From NCBI RefSeq assembly GCF_032813545.1, contig NZ_CP136520.1:1048001-1112000 (forward strand): a stretch of 64,000 nucleotides of DNA, read 5' to 3'. Positions 8,155 through 16,861 of this stretch are shown here, in pieces; positions within the stretch are counted from its first letter, which is position 1, and each line of letters opens with the position of its first letter. This stretch comes from Nodosilinea sp. E11. Lineage in GTDB: Bacteria; Cyanobacteriota; Cyanobacteriia; Phormidesmidales; Phormidesmidaceae. The position numbers and the translations under genes were made by a program. A model generated the notes under the pieces. It was given only the letters and a program-made list of their open reading frames with translations. It was not told where the DNA came from and ran no database searches.

Positions 8155-8853
8155 TTATTGAACCCCTAAGAATTTATGAGTTTGAAGACTAACGCGCCAC
8201 TGGGGATGGTCTAAGACGTAGGCCAATACTCGATCGCGGCTGCCAGGTGTTTCCCACTCGGGTTGCAGCAGTTTGGCCACGGTGGATGACACTTGGGTGG
8301 CTTGCTGCTCGGCCCATGCCAAATCCACCTCATCCCCAATCACAACCTTAAGCTCGCTGGCATGGGCATAAATGCTGGCATGGGGAGGCTTAAATCGCTT
8401 GGGCGAAAACGTCACCCAGTCAAAGGTGCCGCTAAAGGGGTGCGCACCTGATGTCTCAAGGTGTGTCTCAAGACCCGCCTCTTTGAGTTGCCCAGTTAGA
8501 GCAGAAAGATCGTGCATCAACGGCTCTCCCCCGGTGATCACGACAATGGCAGGATTGGCGGATCGGGCTTCCGCAACCAAATCTTCAAGGGTTCTCAGCG
8601 GATGGCGCTTGGGGTTCCACGATGGCTTCGTGTCGCACCAGGGGCAACCCACGTCACACCCGGCCAACCGAATGAACCAGGCACTGGTGCCCGCCCACAG
8701 GCCCTCCCCTTGAATGGAGTGGAACGTTTCCACAATGGGCAGCGCCAAGGGTGAAGCTGCGGCTGTCTGAGGAACCGTGGTCGGGAAGGTCATTGTATCC
8801 ATAGCGTGAACAGCACCCGACTGGATGCCTCCTTGAGTGTCAGTCATCTTCAT
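8155..8853 (-). CDS. queE: 7-carboxy-7-deazaguanine synthase QueE
   Basis: Radical-SAM enzyme converting 6-carboxy-tetrahydropterin to 7-carboxy-7-deazaguanine on the path to preQ0 and queuosine. AGCDVGCPWCDTK holds the CxxxCxxC iron-sulfur site expected for QueE, preceded by SIQGEGLWAGT and followed by TGGEPL. The start is uncertain: TTG 8859, ATG 8853 and ATG 8847 are all in frame and overlap the end of queD, so translation is probably coupled; the first roughly 35 residues look non-conserved and a later start is possible. queD-queE adjacency supports the pathway assignment. Confidence 0.92.
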   Translation of the reverse strand: MKMTDTQGGIQSGAVHAMDTMTFPTTVPQTAAASPLALPIVETFHSIQGEGLWAGTSAWFIRLAGCDVGCPWCDTKPSWNPKRHPLRTLEDLVAEARSANPAIVVITGGEPLMHDLSALTGQLKEAGLETHLETSGAHPFSGTFDWVTFSPKRFKPPHASIYAHASELKVVIGDEVDLAWAEQQATQVSSTVAKLLQPEWETPGSRDRVLAYVLDHPQWRVSLQTHKFLGVQ

Positions 8854-9229
8854 ACTCAACCCAAGAATTCGGCGTTTCAGAAACGGCCACTTTTAGCCGA
8901 ATGCCTTCAGGCAGAGACTGCTTCGTCTTGTCATAGATGTACTGGGCAATCATCTCAGCCGTGGTTTCGTAGCCTTCGGGCAGCACATCATTTAGCAGGC
9001 AGTGATCTAACCCACCCTTAAGCAGGTCTTTCTTGGCCCAGCGCAAGGTCCGAAAGTCAGCCACCATGACCGGATGGGGGCAAAACTCTGACGCCCTCAG
9101 TTGAGATGTAGTAGCCTCAATCCGCACGCGATAGGTATGCCCATGCATCCGTCCGCAGGGGCCGTCATAGTCTTTGATGTAGTGGGCTGCATCAAAGGAA
9201 AATTCTGTTTTGACGGTCCACTTGGGCAT
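8840..9229 (-). CDS. queD: 6-carboxy-tetrahydropterin synthase QueD
   Basis: 129 residues, normal for the family. FSFDAAHYIKDYDGPCGRMHGHTY carries the zinc ligands His16, His29, His31 and the catalytic Cys25 (residues 11-33; given as positions since the motif is long). It converts dihydroneopterin triphosphate to 6-carboxy-tetrahydropterin, the substrate of the next gene, queE. The coding end overlaps queE by up to 14-20 bases depending on the queE start. I looked for a preQ1 riboswitch in 9230-9402 and saw no clear one. Confidence 0.94.
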   Translation of the reverse strand: MPKWTVKTEFSFDAAHYIKDYDGPCGRMHGHTYRVRIEATTSQLRASEFCPHPVMVADFRTLRWAKKDLLKGGLDHCLLNDVLPEGYETTAEMIAQYIYDKTKQSLPEGIRLKVAVSETPNSWVEYEDD

Positions 9230-9402
9230 AAGGTATGGCTTCAGTCAGGCTGGAGTACAAGCATTCTATCTTGAGAGCGTTGCTAACAATCACCCTCAAG
9301 ATGGGGCTTGCTATTCTAGAACAAATCTAGATATAGCGTCGGGAAATGTGAATTTGAGTTGATTGACTCTATAAGTTGAGCCTACCCGATCCGTCTTACC
9401 GC

Positions 9403-10314
9403 CTACTCTTCACGCTTCAGCATCACCTTCGCCTCCTGTAGCCGCTCCAAATGGTGCTCTTCTAGCACGGGGTAGGCCAAGTCTAAGGATTGGAGCTTTT
9501 GGCGAATAAAGTTGGCCACCGCCATCCGGGTAAACCACTTGTGGTCAGCCGGAATAATATGCCACGGTGCCCAGTCGGTGCTGGTGTGGCTGAGAGCATC
9601 TTCATAGGCAATCCGGTAGTCGTCCCAATGGCCACGCTCTTTGGCATCGCCAACCGAAAACTTCCAGTTTTTGTCGGGGCGGTTAATACGCTTGAGAAAC
9701 CGCTGTTTCTGTTCTTCCTTAGACACGTTGAGAAAGAACTTCATCACCAAGATGCCGTTGTTGACCAGATATTTTTCAAAGTTGTTGATGTCTTCAAACC
9801 GCTGCTGCCACAGGTTTTTGCTTTTCACACTGTCAGGCAGCTGTTGGGTATTCAGAATTTCAGGGTGTACCCGTACGATCAGCACTTCCTCGTAGTACGA
9901 GCGGTTAAACACGCCAATTTTGCCGCGTTCGGGCAGGGCTTTGCTGGCCCGCCACAGGTAGTCGTGGTCGAGTTCTTCACTGGAGGGCTGCTTGAAGCTG
10001 ACCACGTGGCAGCCCTGGGGGTTAATGCCCGACATCACGTTTTTGATCGTGCTGTCTTTACCCGCCGCATCCATCGCCTGGAAGATCAGCAGCAGGGCGT
10101 AGGTGTTTTGGGCGTAGAGCACGTCCTGGAGGCTGGCCAGGTCTTCAACGGTTTGCCGAAGAATTTCTTTGGCCGCTTTTTTCTCAAAGTCACCGGTAAA
10201 GCCAGCGTCAAAGTCTTGGAGCTTGACCTGGCTGCCGGGCTGAACCCGCATTGCGTCTGGATTCAGATTGTCCAGAAAAGCGTCATAGTCCATGGCGAAG
10301 GTTTTAGAGGGCAT
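9403..10314 (-). CDS. ppk2: Polyphosphate kinase 2 family (PPK2)
   Basis: 303 residues. The Walker A-like QAMDAAGKDST (79-89), NRSYYEEV (137-144) of the Walker B region and the basic lid around RFLKRINRPDKNWKFS identify a PPK2 phosphotransferase that uses polyphosphate to phosphorylate nucleotides. The QAMDAAGKDST form suggests the class III type; class and preferred nucleotide are inferred. GAAGGAG directly abuts ATG 10314, an unusually short spacing, so the ATG at 10293 (MDYDAF) could be the real start. Gene stands alone, divergent from the DUF72 gene. Confidence 0.92.
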   Translation of the reverse strand: MPSKTFAMDYDAFLDNLNPDAMRVQPGSQVKLQDFDAGFTGDFEKKAAKEILRQTVEDLASLQDVLYAQNTYALLLIFQAMDAAGKDSTIKNVMSGINPQGCHVVSFKQPSSEELDHDYLWRASKALPERGKIGVFNRSYYEEVLIVRVHPEILNTQQLPDSVKSKNLWQQRFEDINNFEKYLVNNGILVMKFFLNVSKEEQKQRFLKRINRPDKNWKFSVGDAKERGHWDDYRIAYEDALSHTSTDWAPWHIIPADHKWFTRMAVANFIRQKLQSLDLAYPVLEEHHLERLQEAKVMLKREE

Positions 10315-10375
10315 CTCCTTCAGGTAAACGCGTTTTAGGGGAAGTTACCCAGGATTTAATAAACGTTTAGGGTAG

Positions 10376-10396
10376 ATGGATGGATGGGTAGGGGTG
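10376..10396. repeat. Short GGATGGATGGGTAGGGG repeat
   Basis: A small GGATG-rich stretch in the ppk2-DUF72 spacer that resembles the arrays after the amidase gene and before ridA. Confidence 0.6.
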
Positions 10397-10422
10397 ATGC
10401 TGTTGAAACGAAGGAGTGAGGG

Positions 10423-11322
10423 GTGATGGCGGGGAATTACTTTACCGGGTGTGCGGTGTGGGCGTTTAAAGACTGGGTGGGTGATTTTTATCCCAAAGGC
10501 AGCAAAGCGGGGGATTTTTTGCGGCTCTATGGCGATCGCATGACCGCCGTTGAAGGCAATACCACCTTCTACTCTATGCCCGACGCCAAAACCGTTGAGC
10601 GCTGGGCGGCGACCATGCCCCCAGGGTTTCGGTTTTGCCCCAAGCTGCCCCGCGCCTTTTCCCACCAAGGCAAGCTGGTGCCCTTTATCGACGCATCTCA
10701 CCAGTTTCTTCAGACCCTCACTCCCCTGGGCGAGCAACTGGGGCCGTTGTTCATTCAGCTGCCGCCCACCTACAGCCCCGAGCAGCTGGGCGACCTGCGA
10801 GAATTTTTGTCCCACTGGCCCCGGCAAACTCACCCCATTGCCGTGGAGGTGCGCCACCTGGGCTGGTTTGCCGACCCCTACGCCGCTCGACTCAATCAAA
10901 TGCTCACCAGCCTGGGGGTGGGCCGGGTACTGCTCGATACCCGCCCGATCTACGACTGCATCAACACCCCTGACGACGACCCGCAGATTGGTTCAGAGCG
11001 CAAGAAACCCAGGGTGCCCCTCCAGCCCGAGGTGACTGCTCCCTTCACCATCGTTCGCTACATCAGCCACCCCGATCTGACCTACAACCAGCCCTACTTT
11101 GACGAATGGGTGCCCCGACTGCACCAGTGGCTAGGGTCGGGCACAGATATCTATTTCTTTGCCCACTGCCCCCAGGAGGCCAAGTCGCCTGCGGTGGCCC
11201 GCGAGGTCTATCACCGACTACAGCAGGTGGGGGCCAAGCTGCCCGAGCTACTGTGGGATCGGGCCGAAAAGCAAAGGGCTGAGGACGACGATGCCCCAGC
11301 CCAGCTCAGTTTGTTTGGATGA
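10423..11322 (+). CDS. DUF72 (YecE-like) protein
   Basis: 299 residues. FTGCAVWAFKDWVGDFYP at the N-terminus, NTTFYSMPD and FCPKLPRAFSH match the DUF72 TIM-barrel family. The end EDDDAPAQLSLFG includes the LSLF tail common in this family. Molecular function is not established for DUF72. AAGGAG (10411-10416) precedes both GTG 10423 and ATG 10426 at workable spacing, so the exact start is undecided by three bases. A palindromic repeat of family A lies 47 bp after the stop. Confidence 0.88.
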   Translation: MMAGNYFTGCAVWAFKDWVGDFYPKGSKAGDFLRLYGDRMTAVEGNTTFYSMPDAKTVERWAATMPPGFRFCPKLPRAFSHQGKLVPFIDASHQFLQTLTPLGEQLGPLFIQLPPTYSPEQLGDLREFLSHWPRQTHPIAVEVRHLGWFADPYAARLNQMLTSLGVGRVLLDTRPIYDCINTPDDDPQIGSERKKPRVPLQPEVTAPFTIVRYISHPDLTYNQPYFDEWVPRLHQWLGSGTDIYFFAHCPQEAKSPAVAREVYHRLQQVGAKLPELLWDRAEKQRAEDDDAPAQLSLFG

Positions 11323-11368
11323 TAGTTTTTTCTTAAAGGAAGCTTTAGAGCCTACGGACGGCTGATAG

Positions 11369-11457
11369 AGCTGTAGCCAGTCCGGTTAAGACATTTTCTC
11401 TAAGACCGTTTGAACGTTCTTAGGGTTCAGGATGTCCTAACCCCAGTGACTACGGCT
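11369..11457. repeat. Palindromic element, copy A
   Basis: An 89-bp element whose ends are 26-bp imperfect inverted repeats (20 of 26 match): left AGCTGTAGCCAGTCCGG..., continuing into TTAAGACAT, and right ATGTCCTAA...TACGGCT. The centre is itself palindromic, CTAAGACCGTTT / AACGTTCTTAG. A diverged second copy is at 38,277. It sits immediately 3' of the DUF4327 gene. Confidence 0.8.
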
Positions 11458-11460
11458 GTA

Positions 11461-11682
11461 TTAGTCGTTCTCCCAGTCTTCGCGGCCCATCAGGTCGCCA
11501 ACGCGATCGCGCAGCAAGAACCCCGAAGACTCTAGCTCGGCCTCTACCAAGGCCCACTCTCGCGCCGGAATGTGGCGGCAGAGGGTATAAATGGGCTGCT
11601 GACGGCTCACAACACCCTTTTGAACCAGCTGTCGAGCTTCGTCACGAATGATGTCGATGGAATAGTGGAGGGACTGTAGCAT
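11461..11682 (-). CDS. DUF4327 family small protein
   Basis: 73 residues from ATG 11682. YSIDIIRDEARQLV, GVVSRQQPIYTLC, PAREWALVE and the terminal GREDWEND match the cyanobacterial DUF4327 family closely and in full length. The frame is open 15 codons further to 11727, but those residues are not family-like. Function unknown; the family is almost confined to cyanobacteria. The gene is monocistronic and convergent with the DUF72 gene. Confidence 0.9.
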   Translation of the reverse strand: MLQSLHYSIDIIRDEARQLVQKGVVSRQQPIYTLCRHIPAREWALVEAELESSGFLLRDRVGDLMGREDWEND

Positions 11683-11992
11683 GCCTAAAAACCAGTAACA
11701 ACGAGGAGCTGCCAAGACATATGTCAAATAAGCCAGACAAGAATCTTTAGATTCCGTATCCCAGTTTACTGATAGTTTTTAGGGTTTGGCTAGCAGCTCT
11801 CGCTTATTCTCCCCTTAATCTTCTGGCTGTGCCATTAACAAATGCTGTAATTTCCTCGGGCGGCACTCGGAAAATTGTTACGGATATGCAACTTTAATAC
11901 ATTGAATCCCTCCGGCTAATCTCCTAAGGTGAGCAAGGGCCGATCGCCCTTGGATCGCCCTTGGAGCCACGACACAGACCTATTCGTTGACA
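11683..11992. other. Intergenic region, no gene seen
   Basis: 310 bp between the divergent DUF4327 and phosphohistidine-phosphatase-like genes. It must carry both promoters, but I see no convincing paired -35/-10 boxes or RNA fold. CGATCGCCCTTGGAT is repeated in part near 11,941-11,962. Confidence 0.5.
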
Positions 11993-12493
11993 ATGACCAA
12001 ACAACTCATTCTCTTTCGCCACGGCAAATCTAACTGGGATGCCAGCTATGGTCGCGATCGCGATCGCCCGGTGGCCGAGAGAGGCATAGCTGCCGCCAAA
12101 GCCATGGGCAAACTGCTGGCAGCAGCCGGCAAAGTACCTGATTTAGCCATCACCTCGTCGGCGGTGCGGGCTCGCACTACCCTAGAACTAGCCGCAGAAG
12201 CCGGAGGCTGGAGCTGCCCCCAAGCCGTCACCGACGACCTCTACGAAGCATCGATTAAGCAGGTGCTAGAGATCCTTCACCAACTGCCTAACCACCACCG
12301 TTCTGTCATGCTGGTTGGCCATCAACCGACCTGGTCCGACGCCATCACTTACTTTATGGGGGGTGGTACGGTGCACATGCCCACAGCGGCCATGGCCTGT
12401 CTCGAGTTTGAGGTTGCCACCTGGCCACAGGTCGAAGCGGGCCGGGGCACGCTGCTATGGCTCATGCCTCCCCGGTTGATTGTTAGCGAGTGA
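11993..12493 (+). CDS. SixA-like histidine phosphatase
   Basis: 166 residues from ATG 11993 (a TTG two codons earlier is less likely). LILFRHGKSNW gives the RHG signature of the histidine phosphatase superfamily, SSAVRARTT provides the phosphate-pocket arginine and MLVGHQPT the second histidine. Short length and the RHGKS form fit SixA, which removes phosphate from phosphohistidine in signalling proteins. The stop overlaps the convergent gene on the other strand by 11 bases. Confidence 0.85.
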   Translation: MTKQLILFRHGKSNWDASYGRDRDRPVAERGIAAAKAMGKLLAAAGKVPDLAITSSAVRARTTLELAAEAGGWSCPQAVTDDLYEASIKQVLEILHQLPNHHRSVMLVGHQPTWSDAITYFMGGGTVHMPTAAMACLEFEVATWPQVEAGRGTLLWLMPPRLIVSE

Positions 12494-13313
12494 GGTGGGT
12501 TTTGCCCGCATGGGCCGTCTGTTTTGAATGAGAGTCTGCATTGGGGTAGGGAGACTCTGATGTGATTGGAACGGCCAGCGAGGCCGCCAGGTTTTGCCCT
12601 TCAACAATCACAACTCCCCTGGCCGTCTGGACATAGACCTTGCCATCTAAGGCATACACCAACGGTGCCAGGTTGGGGTCTACGGTTGCCTGGGCTGCCG
12701 CCATCGACGTAGGTGCTGGCGCAGTGGCAGGCTTGGGCAGCGCTACTGGCGGAGTCCAAAAACAGGTTTTTTCGGCCTCCCCCTGGTCATCTTTTTCTAG
12801 CCAAACCATCATGTCATCACCGTGGTGAACGGTTTCTCCGCGCAGGGTGTCAATGTAGAGGGTGCCGCTGTTGATGGCAATTTCGCGCACGGGATACCAC
12901 TGCTGTTTGACCAGCACAAACAGATCGAACTGAAGCTGGCGATCGCGCAACCGACTCGCGTGCGACCACCACAGCTTCCAAAGCTGGCGAGACGGTCCAT
13001 AGACAATGCGGTAACCATCAGGGATGGGATAGTGAGCGTAGTCTATGACCTGACGCTCTTTACCCTGTCCCGTCGGGATGAAGTGATGATCAAGTAGAAT
13101 CTGGTGCAGCACGCCCGTGTAGTCGGTATTGGGGCGCACCTCTATGCGCGGTGGCAAGGCTGCATCGTAGGCCGTGGCCAACAGCGAGCCCCGGCGGCTC
13201 ATCAGCTGGCGCAGATTGTTAGCAGGCTGAATGCGCAGCGATTGGTTTGCCTCTAGGGTGGCATCCCCTGACACAAACCACTGCAGCAGCGTGAGGTCAT
13301 CGAGTGAAGTCAT
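12483..13313 (-). CDS. Conserved hypothetical protein
   Basis: 276 residues, not recognised. No signal peptide or membrane segment. The first 60 residues are helical, the middle (YGPSRQLWKLWWSHASRL, DRQLQFDLFVLVKQQWYPVR) looks like a mixed alpha/beta fold with a start like DDLTLLQWFVSGDATLEANQSL seen in positions 4-25, and a proline/alanine linker (about 195-210) precedes a short beta segment PLVYALDGKVYVQTARGVV (217-235). Coding is supported by length, composition like the neighbours, and tight packing against the convergent phosphatase gene. No function proposed. Confidence 0.75.
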   Translation of the reverse strand: MTSLDDLTLLQWFVSGDATLEANQSLRIQPANNLRQLMSRRGSLLATAYDAALPPRIEVRPNTDYTGVLHQILLDHHFIPTGQGKERQVIDYAHYPIPDGYRIVYGPSRQLWKLWWSHASRLRDRQLQFDLFVLVKQQWYPVREIAINSGTLYIDTLRGETVHHGDDMMVWLEKDDQGEAEKTCFWTPPVALPKPATAPAPTSMAAAQATVDPNLAPLVYALDGKVYVQTARGVVIVEGQNLAASLAVPITSESPYPNADSHSKQTAHAGKTHLTR

Positions 13314-13712
13314 TTCAGGAACAAACGCAAGGAACGTGACGAAGGCAAACCCCTAGGTCATCCCATGAATACAACAGCTGTAAACCGTCCCATCAAGGCC
13401 AGTGCCCAAAGAGACATCGTTAGCTGCTCAAGCAAGCTTGCTAGGGTTAGCGACAGGGCAAATTACCCGGGGCTAGAGAGCTAAAAACTCTTCAAGGCCC
13501 CTATCTCAGGATCAAAAGCTCATCGCTCTCTACCCTTTACAGGGCACAGAAACCAAATCCGGTTTATTCTGACCCAAAGAAATGTGTTGTCATAATCACG
13601 ATATTTGCATCGACGAAACTGGCTTAATCGAGACAACTTCTCGCTAACCCGTACCTCTCACCCAGCTCCAGAGTTCTCGGTATAGTGAAAAAATAGTGAG
13701 CTTAGAGATGTC
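13314..13712. other. Intergenic region, no gene supported
   Basis: 399 bp between divergent genes. A 39-codon frame starts at ATG 13,364 but has no ribosome site and no recognisable product. TATAGT at 13,681 and again near 13,690 is a possible -10 region for the downstream hydrolase. Confidence 0.45.
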
Positions 13713-14579
13713 ATGACAACAGGAGTCAGCCCCCAGCACAATTTCCTCAGCACCAACGGCGTGCGCCTACACTATGTGCGCCAGGGTCAGGGGCCACTGA
13801 TGCTCTTTCTCCACGGCTTTCCAGAGTTTTGGTACTCCTGGCGGCACCAACTCAACGCCTTTGCCGCCGACTACACCTGCGTTGCCCTCGATCTGCGTGG
13901 TTACAACGACAGCGATAAGCCCGAAGGGCTAGACGCCTACCGCCTAGATGTTCTGGTAGACGATGTGCGCGGCGCAATTGAGGCCCTTGGATACGATCGC
14001 GCCATTCTCGTAGGCCATGACTGGGGGGGCGCGATCGCCTGGGCCTTTGCCTACACCTACCCCCAACTACTTGAGTCCCTGATCGTGATGAACATTCCCC
14101 ATCCGGCGAAGTTTGCCGAGGGGCTGCGGACCCCCCAGCAGCTGATAAAAAGCTGGTACATTGGCCTCTTTCAGCTACCACTACTGCCCGAACTGCTGCT
14201 GCAAGCGGGCAACTACTGGCTGATCGAGCAGGCTCTGCGGGGTATGGCGATTGACAAGAGCACCTTTAGCGATGCCGACCTAGACCGTTACAAAACCGCC
14301 GCTGCCAAACCCGGTGCCCTCACCGCCATGGTCAACTACTACCGGGCCTTTGCCCTCAGTGGCCAGTGGCAACAGTCTTGGGGTGTGCTCGCAGTGCCGA
14401 CACTGATGATTTGGGGCGAAGACGATGCCGCCCTCGGCAAAGAACTCTCCACCGGCACCGAAGCATACGTCAGCAATCTACGACTGCGATACATTCCCCA
14501 GTGCAGCCACTGGGTGCAGCAAGAGAGACCCCAGCAGGTCAACGCTTTCATAACCGAATTTCTCGCCCTGCAACCCTGA
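13713..14579 (+). CDS. Alpha/beta hydrolase, epoxide-hydrolase-like
   Basis: 288 residues. HGFPEFWYSW (34-43) supplies the HGxP oxyanion motif and VGHDWGG (100-106) an aspartate nucleophile at 103, which separates epoxide hydrolases and haloalkane dehalogenases from serine esterases. The acid lies in IWGEDDAALG and the general-base histidine in QCSHWVQQERP. Epoxide hydrolysis is the most likely activity; the natural substrate is unknown and dehalogenation cannot be excluded by eye. Cytosolic, no leader. Confidence 0.87.
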   Translation: MTTGVSPQHNFLSTNGVRLHYVRQGQGPLMLFLHGFPEFWYSWRHQLNAFAADYTCVALDLRGYNDSDKPEGLDAYRLDVLVDDVRGAIEALGYDRAILVGHDWGGAIAWAFAYTYPQLLESLIVMNIPHPAKFAEGLRTPQQLIKSWYIGLFQLPLLPELLLQAGNYWLIEQALRGMAIDKSTFSDADLDRYKTAAAKPGALTAMVNYYRAFALSGQWQQSWGVLAVPTLMIWGEDDAALGKELSTGTEAYVSNLRLRYIPQCSHWVQQERPQQVNAFITEFLALQP

Positions 14580-15055
14580 CCATCGCAGCCGACTTACAGA
14601 AAAAAGTGGCTCAAGCAGCTCTATAGCCATTTGCTAGAACCCCCCAAGATGGCTGGGGCAGCAGCGCCAGACTGGGCAATCCCGCTGAGGATACAGCCGC
14701 CGCTGTCGGCAATCCAGACCAGCGGCAGATTCGGGCATAACTAGCCCAGGCCTATACTAGGGAATACTAAAAACGGGGTGCGATCGCGCACAAGACCCTA
14801 GCCGCTGACCAGACGGTGCTCTCTCAGAGCGACCCAAAGTCCAGTCTCTCAGCGCCCCTTAAAGCGCGCTCATCACTTAGGTCCATCACCGAAGAGAGTG
14901 TCATAATCCACACTCCCGGCCCGTCAGGAAACAGTGTATAAAGATACGTATAAAGGTAAGTTAAGAAACCCGGTAAAGTTTTCACCCTTTCGGGGAAAAT
15001 TTAAACGTAGAGCGTGATCTATCCCTAGCCACTGCCGAGTTCAGGTCAACCTCCC
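14580..15055. other. Intergenic region with small repeats
   Basis: 476 bp without a gene I can support. A direct 12-bp repeat GTATAAAGATAC / GTATAAAGGTAA lies at 14,936-14,959, about 100 bp before the next gene, and GAGTG/CACTC can pair at 14,896-14,915. The purine-rich leader with AAAATTTAAACG suggests a promoter or 5' UTR but nothing is certain. Confidence 0.4.
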
Positions 15056-15298
15056 ATGCTTCAGGATCCAAAAGCTGTTCGGTACTATCAGCGCATCACC
15101 GACGCCTTCGTCGACCAGTGGAACCGAGGCTATCGCACCAGCGAGCTACGCCTTTACCTCGAAGGCTATTTGGCCGCCTTGCGTCATTCCGATGCCCTCG
15201 AACCCTATTTGATTCATCGGCTCGAAGAAGATACTATTCGTTACCTCAACGACCCCTCAAATTTCGCCATTCCCCTGCCCGAACCTGAAATCTATTGA
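15056..15298 (+). CDS. Small conserved cyanobacterial protein (DUF6761-like)
   Basis: 80 residues. AVRYYQRITDAFVDQWNRGY, LYLEGYLAALRHSDALEPY and LIHRLEEDTIRYL are characteristic of a short helical protein found across cyanobacteria that I recall as DUF6761; the family number is from memory. No known function. A rho-independent terminator follows immediately, so this is a single-gene transcript. High conservation between cyanobacteria makes the call of a real gene secure. Confidence 0.85.
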   Translation: MLQDPKAVRYYQRITDAFVDQWNRGYRTSELRLYLEGYLAALRHSDALEPYLIHRLEEDTIRYLNDPSNFAIPLPEPEIY

Positions 15299-15304
15299 CG
15301 TGAC

Positions 15305-15334
15305 CCGCCGCTGATCTGACTCGGCGGTTTTTTT
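15305..15334 (+). terminator. Rho-independent terminator
   Basis: CCGCCG (15305-15310) pairs with CGGCGG (15322-15327), followed by seven T residues. It ends the small conserved gene on the plus strand. Confidence 0.92.
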
Positions 15335-15417
15335 GTCGCTGCAAGACTTGGCATGCCCTGGGCTTTATGGCCTTTTGGGAATCGGGGTTGTGCAATTCGG
15401 ATTTGATACAAATCACT

Positions 15418-15450
15418 AAAAAAGCTCCTGCCCTAGGGCAGGAGCTTTTT
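15418..15450 (-). terminator. Terminator of psbDC
   Basis: A perfect palindrome, AAAAGCTCCTGCCC at 15420-15433 with its complement ending at 15449, centred on CCCTAGGG, with A-runs and T-runs on both sides so it can stop transcription from either strand. It lies 29 bases past the psbC stop. Confidence 0.92.
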
Positions 15451-15478
15451 GTTTAGCCCGATGGGTTAACCTCTACCG

Positions 15479-16861
15479 TTAGTCGAGGTCGCCCATAGCA
15501 AGCACGGGTTCAGATTCGCGATCGATACCCTTCTCGAAGCCTGCTTCCGCCGCGCGGGCGCGACCAGCATGCCAGAGGTGGCCAATCAGGAAGAAGAAGC
15601 CCAGCACAAAGTGGGAGGTCGACAGCCACTGGCGGGGGTTCACGAAGTTAACGGAGTTAATTTCAGTGATCACACCACCCACCGAGTTGATCGAGGCGTT
15701 GGGCGCGTGAGTCATATACTCAGCAGCGCGGCGCACCTGCCAATCTTGGATGTCGTTGGTTAGCTTGTCGAGGTCAAGGCCGTTGGGGCCACGCAGGGGC
15801 TCCAACCAGGGACCTTGGAAGTCCCAGAAGCGCATGGTTTCACCGCCGAAGATGATCTCACCGGTAGGCGAGCGCATCAGGTACTTACCTAGACCGGTGG
15901 GGCCTTGGGCTGCACCGATGTTGGCACCCAGGCGCATGTCGCGCACCAGGAAGGTCATCGCTTGAGCCTGAGACGACTCGGCGTTGGTGGGGCCGTAGAA
16001 CTCAGAGGGATAAGCGGTGTTGTTGAACCACACGTAGCAGGAGGCGATAAAGCCCATCAGCGACAGAGCACCGAGGCTGTAGGACAGGTAAGCTTCACCC
16101 GACCAAATCAGCGCGCGTCGCGCCCAGCCGAAAGGCTTGGTCAGAATGTGCCAGATGCCGCCGCCAATGCAGATCAGGCCAACCCAGATGTGGCCACCAA
16201 TGATGTCTTCCATGTTGTTGACGCCGACGATCCAGCCGTCGCCACCAAAGGGAGACCCTAGCAAGTAGCCAAAGATCACAGCGGGGTTGAGGGTGGGGTT
16301 GGTGATGACGCGCACGTCGCCACCGCCCGGTGCCCAGGTGTCGTAAACACCGCCAAAGACACAGGCCTTCAGCACCAGCAACAGCGCACCACAACCCAGC
16401 AGAATCAGGTGGTAGCCGATGATGTTGGTCATCTGGTTCTTGTCTTTCCAGTCGTAGCCGAAGAAGGAAGAATACTCTTCCAGTACTTCGGGGCCGCGTA
16501 GGGCGTGGTAAACACCACCGAGACCCAGCACAGCGGAGGAAATCAGGTGAAGTACACCAACCACAAAGTAGGGGAAGGTGTTGATCACTTCACCGCCAGG
16601 GCCAACGCCCCAGCCCAGAGTGGCCAGGTGAGGCAACAGAATAAAGCCCTGCTCATACAGAGGCTTATCGGGAACAAAGTGAGCGACTTCGAACAGGGTC
16701 ATAGCCCCTGCCCAGAACACAATCAGACCAGCGTGGGCCACGTGGGCACCCAGCAGCTTGCCAGATAAATTAATCAAGCGAGCGTTACCAGACCACCAGG
16801 CAAAGCCGGTAGATTCTTGGTCGCGCCCAGCAATATACGAGTTGCTAGAGAGCGTTACCAC
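15479..16861 (-). CDS. psbC: Photosystem II CP43 protein
   Basis: 460 residues from GTG 16861, the expected length. The N-terminus [20 protein letters not shown], and later [16 protein letters not shown], are diagnostic of CP43, the inner chlorophyll-a antenna of photosystem II and ligand to the Mn cluster via its lumenal loop. The GTG lies inside psbD and gives a 17-base overlap, the classic psbD/psbC arrangement; a longer frame from 16897 exists but adds residues never found in CP43. The partial SD-like AGAGG is about 10 bases before the GTG. Confidence 0.98.
   Translation of the reverse strand: MVTLSSNSYIAGRDQESTGFAWWSGNARLINLSGKLLGAHVAHAGLIVFWAGAMTLFEVAHFVPDKPLYEQGFILLPHLATLGWGVGPGGEVINTFPYFVVGVLHLISSAVLGLGGVYHALRGPEVLEEYSSFFGYDWKDKNQMTNIIGYHLILLGCGALLLVLKACVFGGVYDTWAPGGGDVRVITNPTLNPAVIFGYLLGSPFGGDGWIVGVNNMEDIIGGHIWVGLICIGGGIWHILTKPFGWARRALIWSGEAYLSYSLGALSLMGFIASCYVWFNNTAYPSEFYGPTNAESSQAQAMTFLVRDMRLGANIGAAQGPTGLGKYLMRSPTGEIIFGGETMRFWDFQGPWLEPLRGPNGLDLDKLTNDIQDWQVRRAAEYMTHAPNASINSVGGVITEINSVNFVNPRQWLSTSHFVLGFFFLIGHLWHAGRARAAEAGFEKGIDRESEPVLAMGDLD

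Noticed and set aside
9230..9402. Possible preQ1 riboswitch before queD
   Set aside because: I could not find the stem-loop followed by an A-rich tail that pairs with the loop; composition alone is no evidence.
9490..10338. 282-codon plus-strand frame antisense to ppk2
   Set aside because: Lies entirely opposite the well conserved PPK2 gene and arises from GC-rich codon use.
10345..10899. 184-codon minus-strand frame opposite DUF72
   Set aside because: Antisense shadow; DUF72 motifs in the plus strand explain the region.
13364..13483. 39-codon frame starting ATG 13364
   Set aside because: No ribosome site, no recognisable product, and located in the promoter region of a divergent pair.
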